A DNA stretch of 64,000 bases from Ktedonobacter racemifer DSM 44963 (GCF_000178855.1 NZ_ADVG01000004.1:1922001-1986000); one strand, 5' to 3'. Shown: positions 43,327 through 53,443, counted from the stretch's first letter. Numbers and translations are program-made. Notes: a model not told the origin generated them from the letters alone.

Positions 43327-44157
43327 TTAACGGTTGCGCTCGCGGCGCACAAAGAGGATGGTGCCGCTGACGAGGAAGATGGTGAAGAGTATTGCGATAA
43401 TGGCCAGGTTTATGAGCGGGTGGAGCAGGACGATCTGGTTGTACTCTGGCCTGCCCGCGTAGAAGATGCCACGAACAAGGTCCACCGCGTAGCGCATGGG
43501 CGTAATCTCTGAGAGAAGGGTCAGGTACCAGGGAAGTCCACGGGTGGGCAGAAAGATGCCTGAGAGGAAGAATTGTGGGAACAGGAGAAAGGGCATAATC
43601 ATATTCGCTGTCCTCTGATCGCTGAAGAGCGAGGTGAGCAGAGCGCCAAACGCGCCTCCAAAGAGGCAGATGATCAATGAGACGGGTATGACGAGGAGCA
43701 GGCTGGTGAGCGAGAGTGGAACACCAAAGAGGAGGACGCCCAGCAGAACGAGAATGACTGCCTGGACCAGGGCGACAAGCGACTCGCCAAAGATTTTGCC
43801 AAAGATGATAGTATAGCGCGAGATGGGAGCAATAAAGAGTTCCTGGCTAAAATCGCTCGTTCTGTCCTCGATCAGTGAGACCAGGCCGCTCATCGTGCTC
43901 TGGAAGAGCGACATAGCGAGCAAACCAGTCATGCTAAAGGTAATCAAATTATAGCCCGCCGCTTTCCCAAAATTACCCTGAAGGGGACCCGCCAGCCCGC
44001 CAACGAGAATAATGGGGAAAATGAGGGTAAAGACCAGGCGCATCGGGTCGCGTAGGAAACGCATGACGTCGCGCCCAGCGATGGTCAGGATAGCATTCCA
44101 GTTGCGAGAGACGTTACTTCGTTGCTCTCTAGCAGGATAAATGACGGGATTGGTCAT
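43327..44157 (-). CDS. ABC-2 type transporter permease (DrrB-like)
   Basis: The 276 residues have a cytoplasmic N-terminus and six membrane helices, with the ABC2 signature region FSDQRTANMIMPFLLFPQFF and LPTRGLPWYLTLLSEITPMRYAVDLVRG near residue 215. Such permeases pair with a DrrA/NodI-type ATPase to export drugs, lipids or polysaccharides. Its ATG overlaps the stop of the ATPase gene by 4 bp, so the two are translationally coupled. Confidence 0.93.
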   Translation of the reverse strand: MTNPVIYPAREQRSNVSRNWNAILTIAGRDVMRFLRDPMRLVFTLIFPIILVGGLAGPLQGNFGKAAGYNLITFSMTGLLAMSLFQSTMSGLVSLIEDRTSDFSQELFIAPISRYTIIFGKIFGESLVALVQAVILVLLGVLLFGVPLSLTSLLLVIPVSLIICLFGGAFGALLTSLFSDQRTANMIMPFLLFPQFFLSGIFLPTRGLPWYLTLLSEITPMRYAVDLVRGIFYAGRPEYNQIVLLHPLINLAIIAILFTIFLVSGTILFVRRERNR

Positions 44158-45173
44158 TTTGTGTGTGCCTCCGTTTGCTCATCGATATATTCTTGTTTAA
44201 TGATATGGATATAGGCATCCTCTAGCGAAGGGGTATGAGTTTGGACCATGCTCAAGGGTGTATTGATGCTCTTGAGGAGCTGGTGTACCTGCTGGTTTTC
44301 AAGAGCGATAGAGAAGAACCCATCTTCTTTAAAATCAATATTTTTCGTGTGTAGCTCCGCGCGTAACTGCTCGCGCTCGTGTGCGTCGATAAAGAGCATA
44401 GGTTGTGTCAGGCTGGTTTTGATCTGCTGAGGGCTGCCAGTGCTAACAATCTGGCCGCGATTGATAATCAGGATGTTATCGGCCCCTTCGGCCTCTTCCA
44501 GGTAGTGAGTGGTAAGAAAGATGGTGGTCCCGCTCTCGGCACGTACTTGCCGTAGATGATCCCATAGCTCGCGACGACTCTCCGGATCCAACCCGGTAGT
44601 AGGCTCGTCCAGGAAGAGGATCTCGGGACGGTGGAGCAGGCTACGGACGATTTCGAGCTTGCGCTTCATGCCACCAGAGAACGTCTTGACGGGTTTGAAG
44701 AGGCTTTCTTCGATGCTCAGGAGATGAGCCAGCTCCTGTACCTGGGCGCGGTAAGTCTTTGGCATCAAGCGAAACAGGGGTCGGTAAGGGTAGAGACCAT
44801 AGAGGGTCGCATGCAGGCGTATATTCTCTTCAGCGGTCAGGTTAAGATCGAGACTGGGCTTCTGGAAGATAATGCCGATCTGGCTGCGGATCAGGTGGGC
44901 CTGTGTTGCCAGATCATAGCCCGCGATACGTATGGTGCCAGACGTGAGAGCCAGGGTCGTGGTCAGCATGGAGATGGTTGTGGTTTTTCCGGAGCCGTTG
45001 GGTCCCAGCAGGGCAAAGAGCGTGCCAGGCGCGACCGAAAAAGAGATCTGGTCGACGGCATTCTTTGTCGCCTTTTTGTAGCGTTTTACCAGGTTCTCGA
45101 CACTAATGATAGGTGTTTCTGTTGAGTGAGGAATATGGCTTGTATCGATAGGAACAAGTGTCTCTTGAGTCAT
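44154..45173 (-). CDS. ABC transporter ATP-binding protein (DrrA-like)
   Basis: The 339 residues carry Walker A GPNGSGKTT (about residue 58), the signature FSGGMKRKLEI, Walker B ILFLDEPTTGLDPESRR and the switch histidine in LTTHYLEEAE. About 100 residues follow the nucleotide domain, as in DrrA/CcmA exporters. With the overlapping permease gene it forms a two-component exporter of unknown substrate. A methyltransferase gene lies 140 bp upstream on the same strand. Confidence 0.95.
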   Translation of the reverse strand: MTQETLVPIDTSHIPHSTETPIISVENLVKRYKKATKNAVDQISFSVAPGTLFALLGPNGSGKTTTISMLTTTLALTSGTIRIAGYDLATQAHLIRSQIGIIFQKPSLDLNLTAEENIRLHATLYGLYPYRPLFRLMPKTYRAQVQELAHLLSIEESLFKPVKTFSGGMKRKLEIVRSLLHRPEILFLDEPTTGLDPESRRELWDHLRQVRAESGTTIFLTTHYLEEAEGADNILIINRGQIVSTGSPQQIKTSLTQPMLFIDAHEREQLRAELHTKNIDFKEDGFFSIALENQQVHQLLKSINTPLSMVQTHTPSLEDAYIHIIKQEYIDEQTEAHTK

Positions 45174-45314
45174 ATCTTATAGAACCTTTCCATGGAGGGG
45201 TATATCTATCTCCCCTGCGCGATTGTCTTGTTTTGAGTATAGCGATAAACAGGATGAAGGAGCATCATCCATCAAGACGATGCGAGGGATGATTTTTGTT
45301 TGGAAAGTATGATA

Positions 45315-45956
45315 TTAGCCTCTGGCCAGTATTATCACCAGGGGCATCAACTCGCCTACGGGCGTGAGGTGTTCAAGTCGTATATCCTGAAAACCAGCCT
45401 CCTGGACGGTTTGTACCGTGCTGCGATTCCAGTGGCAATTGCCCAGCAGGAGCCTGGTAAGGGGGGTAATCAAGTCCTGTAGCAGGGCGAGCATGCGTTT
45501 TTGGGCGCGCACATGCTCTATCATGAGTAGCTGGCCGCCAGGTTTGAGGACGCGGCGCATTTCTTGCAGGCCACGTAGGGGATCATTGACGGAGCAGAAG
45601 ACCAGTGTGCAAACGATGCAGTCAAAGTATGCATCGGCGAAGGGAAGTTGCTCAACGTTGGCTTGCGTGAGGGTAACAGACACGGGTGCGCTTTGGGCGC
45701 GTGCGCGTGCATAGCTCAGCATCGAGTTGTCAAGCTCAGTTGCCTCTACGCGCTCGACAAACTCGGGATCATAGCAGGCGAAGTTCAGGCCGTTGCCTGC
45801 CCCCACTTCGAGTACCAGTCCCGCTGCCTGCCCGACAATTTTCTTACGTAGCGGCTCCATATAGGTTTTCTCAACCGTGCCTTGCGACATACGCTCATAA
45901 TAGGAGGTGAAGAGACGCCGTAAAGGTGCAGGCGTGGAGAGATGTTCCTGGTTCAT
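45315..45956 (-). CDS. Class I SAM-dependent methyltransferase (UbiE/phospholipid-type)
   Basis: ATG 45956 gives 213 residues; a TTG at 45965 is an alternative. Motif I is VLEVGAGNGLNFACY (about residues 47-61), motif IV FDCIVCTLVFCSV, and GLQEMRRVLKPGGQLLMIEH follows. This pattern is common in phosphatidylethanolamine or ubiquinone-type methyltransferases. It precedes the ABC-2 pair on the same strand, so a role in modifying an exported lipid-like molecule is possible. Confidence 0.87.
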   Translation of the reverse strand: MNQEHLSTPAPLRRLFTSYYERMSQGTVEKTYMEPLRKKIVGQAAGLVLEVGAGNGLNFACYDPEFVERVEATELDNSMLSYARARAQSAPVSVTLTQANVEQLPFADAYFDCIVCTLVFCSVNDPLRGLQEMRRVLKPGGQLLMIEHVRAQKRMLALLQDLITPLTRLLLGNCHWNRSTVQTVQEAGFQDIRLEHLTPVGELMPLVIILARG

Positions 45957-46221
45957 GTCAGACAACCTCGCTTTCAGCTCAAGATGTTGATGCTCACCTT
46001 CTCAAAAAAACTGTACTTATCCTTAGTGTAACGCAAAAAGACGCCCTCAACACCATCCTTTATGACGACCTGCGTGAGCTAACACAAGTAATCATGTGGC
46101 TGAGGTAAGTCATCACCATGGCGACCAATGTGTATATTGGCCTCTCACACAACACCGTGCTTGAGAAGGCTACCTTCGATCACGTCAGCGTAACAACACC
46201 GTAATCCTTGGTCTCCTATTC

Positions 46222-46251
46222 ACCCTCAGGCGTTCTGCCGCGCCTGAGGGT
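46222..46251. terminator. Hairpin downstream of the LuxR regulator gene
   Basis: ACCCTCAGGCG (46222-46232) pairs perfectly with CGCCTGAGGGT (46241-46251), 10 bp beyond the stop. No U-tract follows. Confidence 0.6.
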
Positions 46252-46261
46252 AAATATTGTC

Positions 46262-49200
46262 TTAGAGGAGATGTAGCTTGCGGGCAAGCTCGCTGGCGGC
46301 GTGGCGGTTATTGACTTGTAGTTTGCGGTAGATGCTCTGGACCTGGGAGCGGATGGTATTGACGGAGACAATCAGTTCGCGGGCGATCTCGGGGTTGGAG
46401 CGACCTGTTGCCAGCAGGCGTAGCACTCGCTGTTCCTGGCTCGTCAGTGGCTCATAGAGCGGTTCAAAAACGGGGGTCACAACGATGGACTGGCTAGCAT
46501 CGTGTTGTGAAAAGGCCTGAATGAGCTGTCGCGCATAGTTTCGCAGTGGTTGAATATGTAGATGAGGAAGTATATCGCGCAGGAGAGGCACAAGCTTTTC
46601 GCCCTCGTCCAGGAATGTGCGCTGGTAACCCTCAATATGCCCCTGCTTGAGCGCTTCCAGGAGGGTCTGATGTGCCTGGGGGAGCTGCTTATGAGCTGCG
46701 TAGACCTGGGCCAGCAGTAATTTTATTTGCAGGGCGTGTCGTCCCCGGCCAGCCTGCTGGGCCGCGGAAAGCTGGATGTTTAGGAGATGTAGCGCGGCCT
46801 CACACTCATCCTGAGCGAGGTGCAGGCGTGCCATGAGTAGTACGCTCTGTTCGCGCACCAGGACAAGCATATCCGGTGATGCTTGCATACTCTCTGAGGG
46901 GTGTTCTTGTATAGCGATCTCCCCTGGTGCTGGCAGTAAATATGGTTCGGAAGATGTAGCTGTGGCGCAGGTATCTGGATGAGGCGTGAATTGGAACCAG
47001 TAATGCGCTGTGGCGATATCTCCCTGCGAGAGAAAGAGCTGGACAAGCCAGCTGCGTGTCTCATGATAGAAGTAGAGAGGCAGGCCCTCTGGGGTGCTGT
47101 GCACCTGAGCTAGAGTATTGGCCAGACGCTCTATAGCCTGATTGGTTTCTCCCTGGGCATGCTCCAGCCGTGCCATAAGTAGTTCAACCAATGGCTGGAA
47201 GAAGTCCTGCGGGACCATGGGAAAGTTTTGGGCAAGGGCTGAGAATGCCTGAAGCTCGCGTTGTACACCGTCGAGGTCGTTCTTCTCATAGAGGACCTGG
47301 GCCAGGCCAAGGTGCGCGGCAAGGGCGACAGGGCCATCTTCAAGGATAGTTCTCTTATGAGAAAGCTGTTCAAACTGGTGGGCTGCCTGGCGTAGTTCAC
47401 CAGTTTCATAGCAGATCATGCCTGTAAAAAGCGTAATGCTATCTAGAATGTGCAAGCTATGGAGAACTTGCCAGCACTTGCCGACCTCTGCAATGAACTG
47501 TCTAGTCTCGTTGAGTCGTCCTGTTTGCAGGGCTTCGATTCCCAGAACCACCAGGCTCATACCTCTCCATAAAGGCTCTGTTGCTGGGAGCCAGGCCAGG
47601 GCCTGCCTGGCCCAACTTACAGATTGCTCGCGCTTGCCTTGTTGGTAGGAGAAAAGAGCACGAAAGGCGAAGACCTGTCCGAGATGGGGAAGATCTTTAC
47701 GTATGTGCCAGCCTTCTTCAGCCAGTTGCAACAGCGTTTCTAGCTGTTCCACGAGGAATGGATCTGGTTCCTCTTGCTCGTCGCGACCAAAGATGAGTGT
47801 TACGGCATAGCTTAAACAGAGTTGGGGAGAGCTTTGACGAGTTTTTTCGGGTAGCTGCGTGAGCCAGCGGCGCAGAGTGTGAAACTCGCGAAATTCCTGC
47901 ACGTGCATGGCCTCTATATATTGCTCTATCAATCTCGCGGCTAGTTCACTGTCCTTAGCCTTAAATGCCGCTTCAATGCCTTCTGTAAGCAGGCCATATT
48001 CCGCGAACCAGTGGCTGGCCCTCTGGTACAGTGTGCGTAGTTCATCCTCGCCCAGGCGCAGGCGCGCCTCATGCTGCATAGCCTCGGCGAAGAGGGCATG
48101 ATAGCGGTACCACTCGCCTGTACCATCGAGGGCCTCCAGAAAGAGGTTGGCCCGCGCAATACTTTCTAACAGGCTCGCGCTCTCTTGCTGGCCGGTGACA
48201 GCCAGACAGAGAGGAACATTTAAGCGCGCCAGGATGCTCGTGTGCAGCAAGAAGTCTTGTAGCAGCTTGGGCTGAGCCTGGAGGACCTCACTGACGAAAT
48301 AATCCCGAATGGAGCGGTGATTGCCGCGAAAGGTGGTAAGGATATGCTCTATCTGGGCCTGGGCCTTGTGTCCCTGCAAGGAGAGCGCGAGCAGGCGTAA
48401 TCCAGCGGCCCACCCCTCCAGGTGCGTATCGAGCGTGGCCAGGAGTTCCGTAGAGGGTGACGCTGGAATAACCGGCTGGAGGAATGCAGCCGTTTCCTCG
48501 GGTGAGAAGCGCAGGTCACTGGCATAAATAGAACTGATTTCGCCTCGTGAGCGCAGGCGAGTAAGCGAGAATGGAGGCTCTGTGCGTGTCAGCAGCAGAA
48601 TATGCAGCGTCTCAGGCAGATTAGCGAAGAGAAAGTCAAGCGTCTCATGAATCCTTGCCTCAGTGATGACATGATAGTCTTCTAAAACAAGCAGGCGATG
48701 TTGAGAGCGTTGCGCCACTTCGTTGAGGAAAGGAATGAGTAGCTCTTCGAAGGGACGCGCCGGGATGCCTGTTTGAGGTGAGGGCAGGTTTAGAGGAAGA
48801 ATATATGGTTCGGGAAGGGAGTGCCAGCCCTGGCAAGCGCGCAGGACATAGCGCCAGAAGCGAGCTGGATCATTATCATTCATGTCTAGCGAGACCCAGG
48901 CTGCCTCAGATAGGAAGTCATTTTGCGCAAGCCAGGAGGTGGCGAGCGTCGTTTTGCCCGAGCCAGCTGGCGCGATAAGCAACGTGAGCTTGTATGCTGA
49001 CCAGCTATCGAGGCGCTTAAATAAGCGTGGTCGCTCCACCAGTTCCAGGGGGAGGCGCGGCGGACGCAACTTGGTATCCAGTAATAGTTGATCCTGCCCC
49101 GATGGAGCTTGTTGGGAGTGCTGAGATGCTGTTATGGGTTTATCAACCATATGCCCATTGGAGGTGATAGGCGTATCTGCGGGAGAGAGAAAGCTCTCTG

Positions 49201-49504
49201 CAATGTTTTCCAGATGGCCTATGGAGAGATCAGCCGTGCGGCCAAGATAACGTTTGCTCGTTCGACCCTGGGATGAGCGATAAGCATACCAGTAGGGGCC
49301 ATTGCGCTGAATATTCTCCTTGCGCGCCGTAAAGTGAGCGCCAGTGTAGCTGTAAAAGGCAAAAGAGCTGATATCAACCAGCTTATGTAGCAGATCGGAA
49401 TATTCAAGAGTCTGATCGCCTGATTGAGAGCATCCCTGGTCGAGAAGTTCATATTTTTGTGCTTGAGGAGACCAACGCAGGAGGTAGGGAGCCTGTCTGG
49501 GCAT
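46262..49504 (-). CDS. MalT-like LuxR family transcriptional regulator (STAND ATPase)
   Basis: The 1080 residues have four parts. The N-terminal 105 residues form an extra domain with WYAYRSSQGRTSKRYLGRT. A NACHT/STAND-like ATPase follows, with Walker A LLIAPAGSGKTTLATSW near residue 180 and a HRLLVLEDYHVI Walker B. A long helical repeat arm (about 450-1000) comes next, and then a C-terminal LuxR helix-turn-helix (LTSQEQRVLRLLATGRSNPE, then IARELIVSVNTIRSQVQ). Proteins of this size switch on genes after binding a ligand through the arm, as MalT does with maltotriose. The target and ligand are unknown. The membrane protein gene is divergent, about 340 bp away. Confidence 0.93.
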   Translation of the reverse strand: MPRQAPYLLRWSPQAQKYELLDQGCSQSGDQTLEYSDLLHKLVDISSFAFYSYTGAHFTARKENIQRNGPYWYAYRSSQGRTSKRYLGRTADLSIGHLENIAESFLSPADTPITSNGHMVDKPITASQHSQQAPSGQDQLLLDTKLRPPRLPLELVERPRLFKRLDSWSAYKLTLLIAPAGSGKTTLATSWLAQNDFLSEAAWVSLDMNDNDPARFWRYVLRACQGWHSLPEPYILPLNLPSPQTGIPARPFEELLIPFLNEVAQRSQHRLLVLEDYHVITEARIHETLDFLFANLPETLHILLLTRTEPPFSLTRLRSRGEISSIYASDLRFSPEETAAFLQPVIPASPSTELLATLDTHLEGWAAGLRLLALSLQGHKAQAQIEHILTTFRGNHRSIRDYFVSEVLQAQPKLLQDFLLHTSILARLNVPLCLAVTGQQESASLLESIARANLFLEALDGTGEWYRYHALFAEAMQHEARLRLGEDELRTLYQRASHWFAEYGLLTEGIEAAFKAKDSELAARLIEQYIEAMHVQEFREFHTLRRWLTQLPEKTRQSSPQLCLSYAVTLIFGRDEQEEPDPFLVEQLETLLQLAEEGWHIRKDLPHLGQVFAFRALFSYQQGKREQSVSWARQALAWLPATEPLWRGMSLVVLGIEALQTGRLNETRQFIAEVGKCWQVLHSLHILDSITLFTGMICYETGELRQAAHQFEQLSHKRTILEDGPVALAAHLGLAQVLYEKNDLDGVQRELQAFSALAQNFPMVPQDFFQPLVELLMARLEHAQGETNQAIERLANTLAQVHSTPEGLPLYFYHETRSWLVQLFLSQGDIATAHYWFQFTPHPDTCATATSSEPYLLPAPGEIAIQEHPSESMQASPDMLVLVREQSVLLMARLHLAQDECEAALHLLNIQLSAAQQAGRGRHALQIKLLLAQVYAAHKQLPQAHQTLLEALKQGHIEGYQRTFLDEGEKLVPLLRDILPHLHIQPLRNYARQLIQAFSQHDASQSIVVTPVFEPLYEPLTSQEQRVLRLLATGRSNPEIARELIVSVNTIRSQVQSIYRKLQVNNRHAASELARKLHLL

Positions 49505-49842
49505 GTGTGCTCCTTTTGGGAAATACGGTATTACCTAAAGCCATTACCTATCATCATGTATATTACCACATCTTTGCTTTTAGGTAATACGTATGAACCA
49601 CGAGGCATCGTGCCTCTCCCTTTAACCTTTCGCGCCTGCGGCGCTCAGGGTGCTGTGCCGCTCTTCTCGTATGACAAATGTCATATTGCCTTCATGATAG
49701 TCTTCACTACTGATAAAAGCTGTTTCCAGCTACACTTTCCTATGTCGAGAGTGACGGAGAGGTCGAACCGCTCAGCCACGCGAGACGCTAGCAATCATAA
49801 AAACATGCTTCCACTCTGGAACAGAGGAAAGGATAGACTATC
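49505..49842. other. Intergenic region between divergent genes
   Basis: It holds no ORF of note. A short GAGGCATCGTGCCTC palindrome lies near 49602. Promoters for both flanking genes must be here, but none stands out. Confidence 0.5.
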
Positions 49843-50826
49843 ATGCAGGCGACATCTCCACTGAGCACAACATCTTTGCATAGCGAGCCTTCAAGGCTAT
49901 CGAAACTACTGCGACGCGCATGGCATGAGAACGCGGCCCTCACACTCACCGGCCTGGCCATGCTTCCCGTTATTCTTAGCGCCGTAATTGGACTGATTGT
50001 GGATCACCAGTTGATTACTGGAGTTCCTGCCTGGATCAAACCTCTCAAGTTTGCTATCTCAATCAGTATCTACTGTTTTACCTTTGTCTACCTGCTCACG
50101 TTTGTACGTGGACACAGGCGCTTAGTAAGTGGTATTGGCATGACTACGGGCATCAGCCTGTTAGTTGAGATGATCCTGGTAACCTTGCAAGTTGTGCGTG
50201 GCACAACCAGCCACTTTAATCTCTCAACCCCTTTCGATAGCCTGGTCTTTCGCCTGATGGGAGGTTCCATTGGCTTCTTGTTTACTGCGGCTATCGTCTT
50301 GGCTGTTGTGCTGCTTCGCCAGCGTCTTGCTGATCGAGCCTGGGACTGGGCGTTACGTTTTAGCGTTATTGCGGCCCTCGTGGGTATGGCCGTTGCCTGC
50401 CTGATGCTCATCCCCACTCCTGCTCAGCTTGCCACCTCATCGGCTGGCATTATGGGCGCACATAACGTAGGTGTCCCTGATGGTGGCCCCGGCCTGCCCA
50501 TCCTGGGATGGAGCACGGTTGGAGGTGACCTGCGTATCCCACACTTCGTAGGTCTGCATGGCCTGCAAGCACTGCTCATCGTTGGCTGGTTTGTCAACAT
50601 GACACGCTCCTGGCTTGCGATGCGTCAGCGCGTCACCCTGGTTATCATTGTGGGAGTGGGCTACCTGAGCCTTATCGCACTGCTGACCTGGCAGGCACTT
50701 CGCGGTCAATCTATCATCCATCCCGATGCTCTGACCTTGAGTGCCTTTGGTATCCTGGGTGCTGCAACCTTTGCGGCAGTTGTCCTGACCCTGATGCATA
50801 AAGTTAGCATACAACCTCAATGGTAG
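49843..50826 (+). CDS. Multi-pass membrane protein, unknown function
   Basis: The 327 residues contain about eight hydrophobic helices with short loops, for example LPVILSAVIGLIVDHQLITG and FVYLLTFVRG. There is a loop with GAHNVGVPDGGPGLPILGWS (about residues 205-225) and a conserved-looking HFVGLHGLQ motif. I do not recognise the family. Divergent placement beside the LuxR regulator makes it a possible target of that protein. Confidence 0.75.
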   Translation: MQATSPLSTTSLHSEPSRLSKLLRRAWHENAALTLTGLAMLPVILSAVIGLIVDHQLITGVPAWIKPLKFAISISIYCFTFVYLLTFVRGHRRLVSGIGMTTGISLLVEMILVTLQVVRGTTSHFNLSTPFDSLVFRLMGGSIGFLFTAAIVLAVVLLRQRLADRAWDWALRFSVIAALVGMAVACLMLIPTPAQLATSSAGIMGAHNVGVPDGGPGLPILGWSTVGGDLRIPHFVGLHGLQALLIVGWFVNMTRSWLAMRQRVTLVIIVGVGYLSLIALLTWQALRGQSIIHPDALTLSAFGILGAATFAAVVLTLMHKVSIQPQW

Positions 50827-50840
50827 GGAGTTAGTATACA

Positions 50841-50880
50841 AAGAAACCAGGAAGCTTGCGAGTCAGCCTTCTGGTTTCTT
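50841..50880 (+). terminator. Hairpin after the membrane protein gene
   Basis: AAGAAACCAG (50841-50850) pairs with CTGGTTTCTT (50871-50880), with a further imperfect inner stem. It is followed by GTTTCGTT and acts as a plausible terminator for the convergent gene pair. Confidence 0.65.
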
Positions 50881-50908
50881 GTTTCGTTATAGTTCTCTGC
50901 TTAAGTTT

Positions 50909-51991
50909 CTATGCATCCTGACTCCATACCTTGGCATGACTGAATACTGCCTCCGCAGGGGTATGGGTATCGTTATCAGCAAAGACGCCGATTTGCCCGT
51001 GATCATAAGCTGAGTCGTTTACTGTTAAAATAGCTTGACCATTGATGTAGATATGAATACGCGTGGAATCGACTACTACCGCCAGGCGATTCTTCTGTTT
51101 ATAGCCACGAGCAAAGGATTGGGCGGTACCTTTCTGTAGTAACAAGGCATCATCATCCGCTCTGCTCACATAGCGTTTCAGCATATAGGTGCCATCCTGG
51201 TAGACACGAAAGTGATAGTATTTGGAATCGACGCTATTAACTGCGCGGAAGATGAGGCCGCCATAATCTCCCTGGAGCAGGACCATCTCTACCTCAAAGG
51301 TAAAATCAGTGAAATTGGTTGCCTGGGCCAGGCAGGCGTGGAAGTAGCCCTCAAGAGGTTGCGACGAGTAGTAAGCCCCATTCTTAAACTGACAGGAGGC
51401 GTGATTCTCATTCCAGCCCTCCTGCCAGTTTGTCTGTTTATGCGGTCCCTGGAGGCTATTATTTAATACCAGAACTCCTTGCCCACCATAGGGATTCTTC
51501 TCTGCGTGTAGACCTGGAATAACATAGAGCACCAGTCCCACAGTGATCGAGAGAGCAAGCAGACAGCACACAAGCGCAAACAGGGCGCGTTTGCCTGTGA
51601 ACCACTTCCGCCTGGGAAACGAGGGGTAAGTGACTGTATTCTCTACCTCTTGCACTTCCCTGGATGATGGAAGGATAGCCGAGTTCTCTGGAGAGATGTT
51701 CTGTTTGGGATAGGTAATATCTTCTGAAGCTATGGGAGATGGCTCTGTTTTCCATTGGTTGAGGGTTGCCGGCTCAAGATCCTCTTCTACCAGGTTTAAC
51801 TCGGCGGCATTTTTGCCCAGCAGGGCGCATAGTTTTGTGCGAAAATAGGGTGATGGCATACTTACGTCGCGTTCCCAGGCACTAATAGTATTGGGCGTGG
51901 TGCCCAGTTCCTGGGCCAGCATAGCCTGTGACCAGCCGCGAATTGTACGTTCTTTTTTGAGTATCTGGCTAAATTTCATAGTTTTTGGCAT
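50909..51991 (-). CDS. Membrane-anchored XRE-type regulator with extracellular LamG-like domain
   Basis: ATG 51991 gives 360 residues; ATG 51979 and 52039 are alternatives. An XRE helix-turn-helix (GWSQAMLAQELGTTPNTISA, about residues 18-37) is followed by a Pro/Glu-rich linker, one membrane helix (ALFALVCCLLALSITVGLVL, about 150-170) and an extracellular jelly-roll of about 180 residues. The jelly-roll has YGGLIFRAVNSVDSKYYHF and HIYINGQAILTV, typical of DUF1080/LamG folds. DNA binding inside and ligand binding outside would make it a one-component transmembrane sensor. It is divergent from a WD40 lipoprotein gene, with only about 115 bp between them. Confidence 0.82.
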   Translation of the reverse strand: MPKTMKFSQILKKERTIRGWSQAMLAQELGTTPNTISAWERDVSMPSPYFRTKLCALLGKNAAELNLVEEDLEPATLNQWKTEPSPIASEDITYPKQNISPENSAILPSSREVQEVENTVTYPSFPRRKWFTGKRALFALVCCLLALSITVGLVLYVIPGLHAEKNPYGGQGVLVLNNSLQGPHKQTNWQEGWNENHASCQFKNGAYYSSQPLEGYFHACLAQATNFTDFTFEVEMVLLQGDYGGLIFRAVNSVDSKYYHFRVYQDGTYMLKRYVSRADDDALLLQKGTAQSFARGYKQKNRLAVVVDSTRIHIYINGQAILTVNDSAYDHGQIGVFADNDTHTPAEAVFSHAKVWSQDA

Positions 51992-52107
51992 TCTATGAGT
52001 AAACAATGAGTATTCTGTGAGTAATCGATATGGTATCATAGGCACTCCCACTGCATACTATGACCTGGATCACATTTTCTCTATAAAACGCTAGAAGGGA
52101 ATATGAT

Positions 52108-53225
52108 ATGGAAAGGTTGAGAACAGATAGTATGCCAAAAAAAATCCTCTTTCTCTCTGGGTTTGTCGTGCTTTTTATGGTCCTATTCACAGCCTGTGGC
52201 TCCTCCACGGGAGGGAGTTCTGTCTCCAGCTCCCTCTCAACGCCAACCCCCCCACTTCTACAGTTGTTACGCGAACAGAAGAGATATCAACAACGAAGAG
52301 TGCCAGGCCAGGAACTGAGCTGGCAACCTTTACCGGGCATAACGATGTTGTGCTCGCCGCTAGCTGGTCACTGGATGGGAAGCGTATCGCCTCGGTTGGC
52401 TTTGATGGAGCCGTTCGAGTGTGGAACGCGTCTACGGGCACAGAGTTGTGGAAACGCGCGTTTCCTGGCACGCACGAGGTCGCCTATTCTCCTGATGGGC
52501 AATACGTTGCTGTAGGTACTTATGTAGGGGGTGGAGACGCTGGCTCCGGGCTGGTGTATATCCTGAATGCCGCCAGTGGTCAAACAAGCTTCATCTCACA
52601 AAAATATGATCATGGCATCACAGGGTTAAGCTGGTCGCCAGATTCCTCGGCGATAGCCTATAGTGTAGAGAACGGCACGATTCAGATCCTGGATATTAAG
52701 ACGAATGGGCGGAATAACAAGGTGTATCGCCTTGCTGCATCTGATACTGTTGGGGCGGTAGCCTGGTCACCCAATGGAAAATTTCTCGCCTGGGCCGTTA
52801 CCACTCCCGGTAATCCACAGGTACAGGTCATCAATATTAGTGTCGGGCACACGATGTACAACTATCATGAGCACAGCGATCTGATCAACGCCATCGCCTG
52901 GTCGCCTGACAGTCAGAAAATAGCCACAGCCAGCAACGATAAGACCGTGCGCATCTGGGATAGCGCGAGTGGTACTACTCAGCGTGTCTACCAGGAGCAT
53001 ACTGGGGAGGTCGTCACTGTGAGCTGGTCAAAAGATGGTGCTTACCTGGCCTCAGGAAGCACGGATAAGACCGTACATGTGTTTAGCGCCACAACGGGTA
53101 TTACCTCTCTCGTCTATCGTGGGCATACCGGCAGCGTCTTTGGTGTCGTCTGGTCGCCTGAGGGTAAGCGCATTGCATCCGCAGGCGCAGATCTGGTGGT
53201 ACGGGTCTGGCAAGCCATAAAATAA
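52108..53225 (+). pseudogene. WD40-repeat lipoprotein, frameshifted in a C7 tract
   Basis: The first frame from ATG 52108 encodes a signal peptide with lipobox (LFTACGS) and a Ser/Thr linker ending at a run of seven C (52247-52253). The next frame continues exactly as expected: TSTVVTRTEEISTT, then a linker to TFTGHNDVVLAASWSLDG, and at least six WD40 blades with repeated NDKTVRIWDS and STDKTVHVFSA-like strands to 53225. One more C in the run would restore a single lipoprotein of about 373 residues. The change may be decay, a sequencing error or a reversible slippage switch. Confidence 0.8.
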
Positions 53226-53243
53226 CGACACGTTTTAGCAGAG

Positions 53244-53282
53244 AAGGAACCTGGGTAGAGAAATACACTACCCAGGTTCCTT
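53244..53282 (+). terminator. 15-bp hairpin after the WD40 lipoprotein gene
   Basis: AAGGAACCTGGGTAG (53244-53258) and its complement (53268-53282) form the stem. The outer GCAG/CTGC bases extend it. Confidence 0.7.
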
Positions 53283-53443
53283 GCTGCGAGGAGCCGTTCC
53301 CAGAGATGTGCGAATGCCAGCCTCTTAGTAGGGGACATTCCGTTATTGCACATAATTTGACAAAAGGTGTCAGTTGATGGACGCTATGCTGGAATGCCAG
53401 GAGAACATATGTCTCTTGGCATTTGCTGAAAGGAAGAGCGTTT

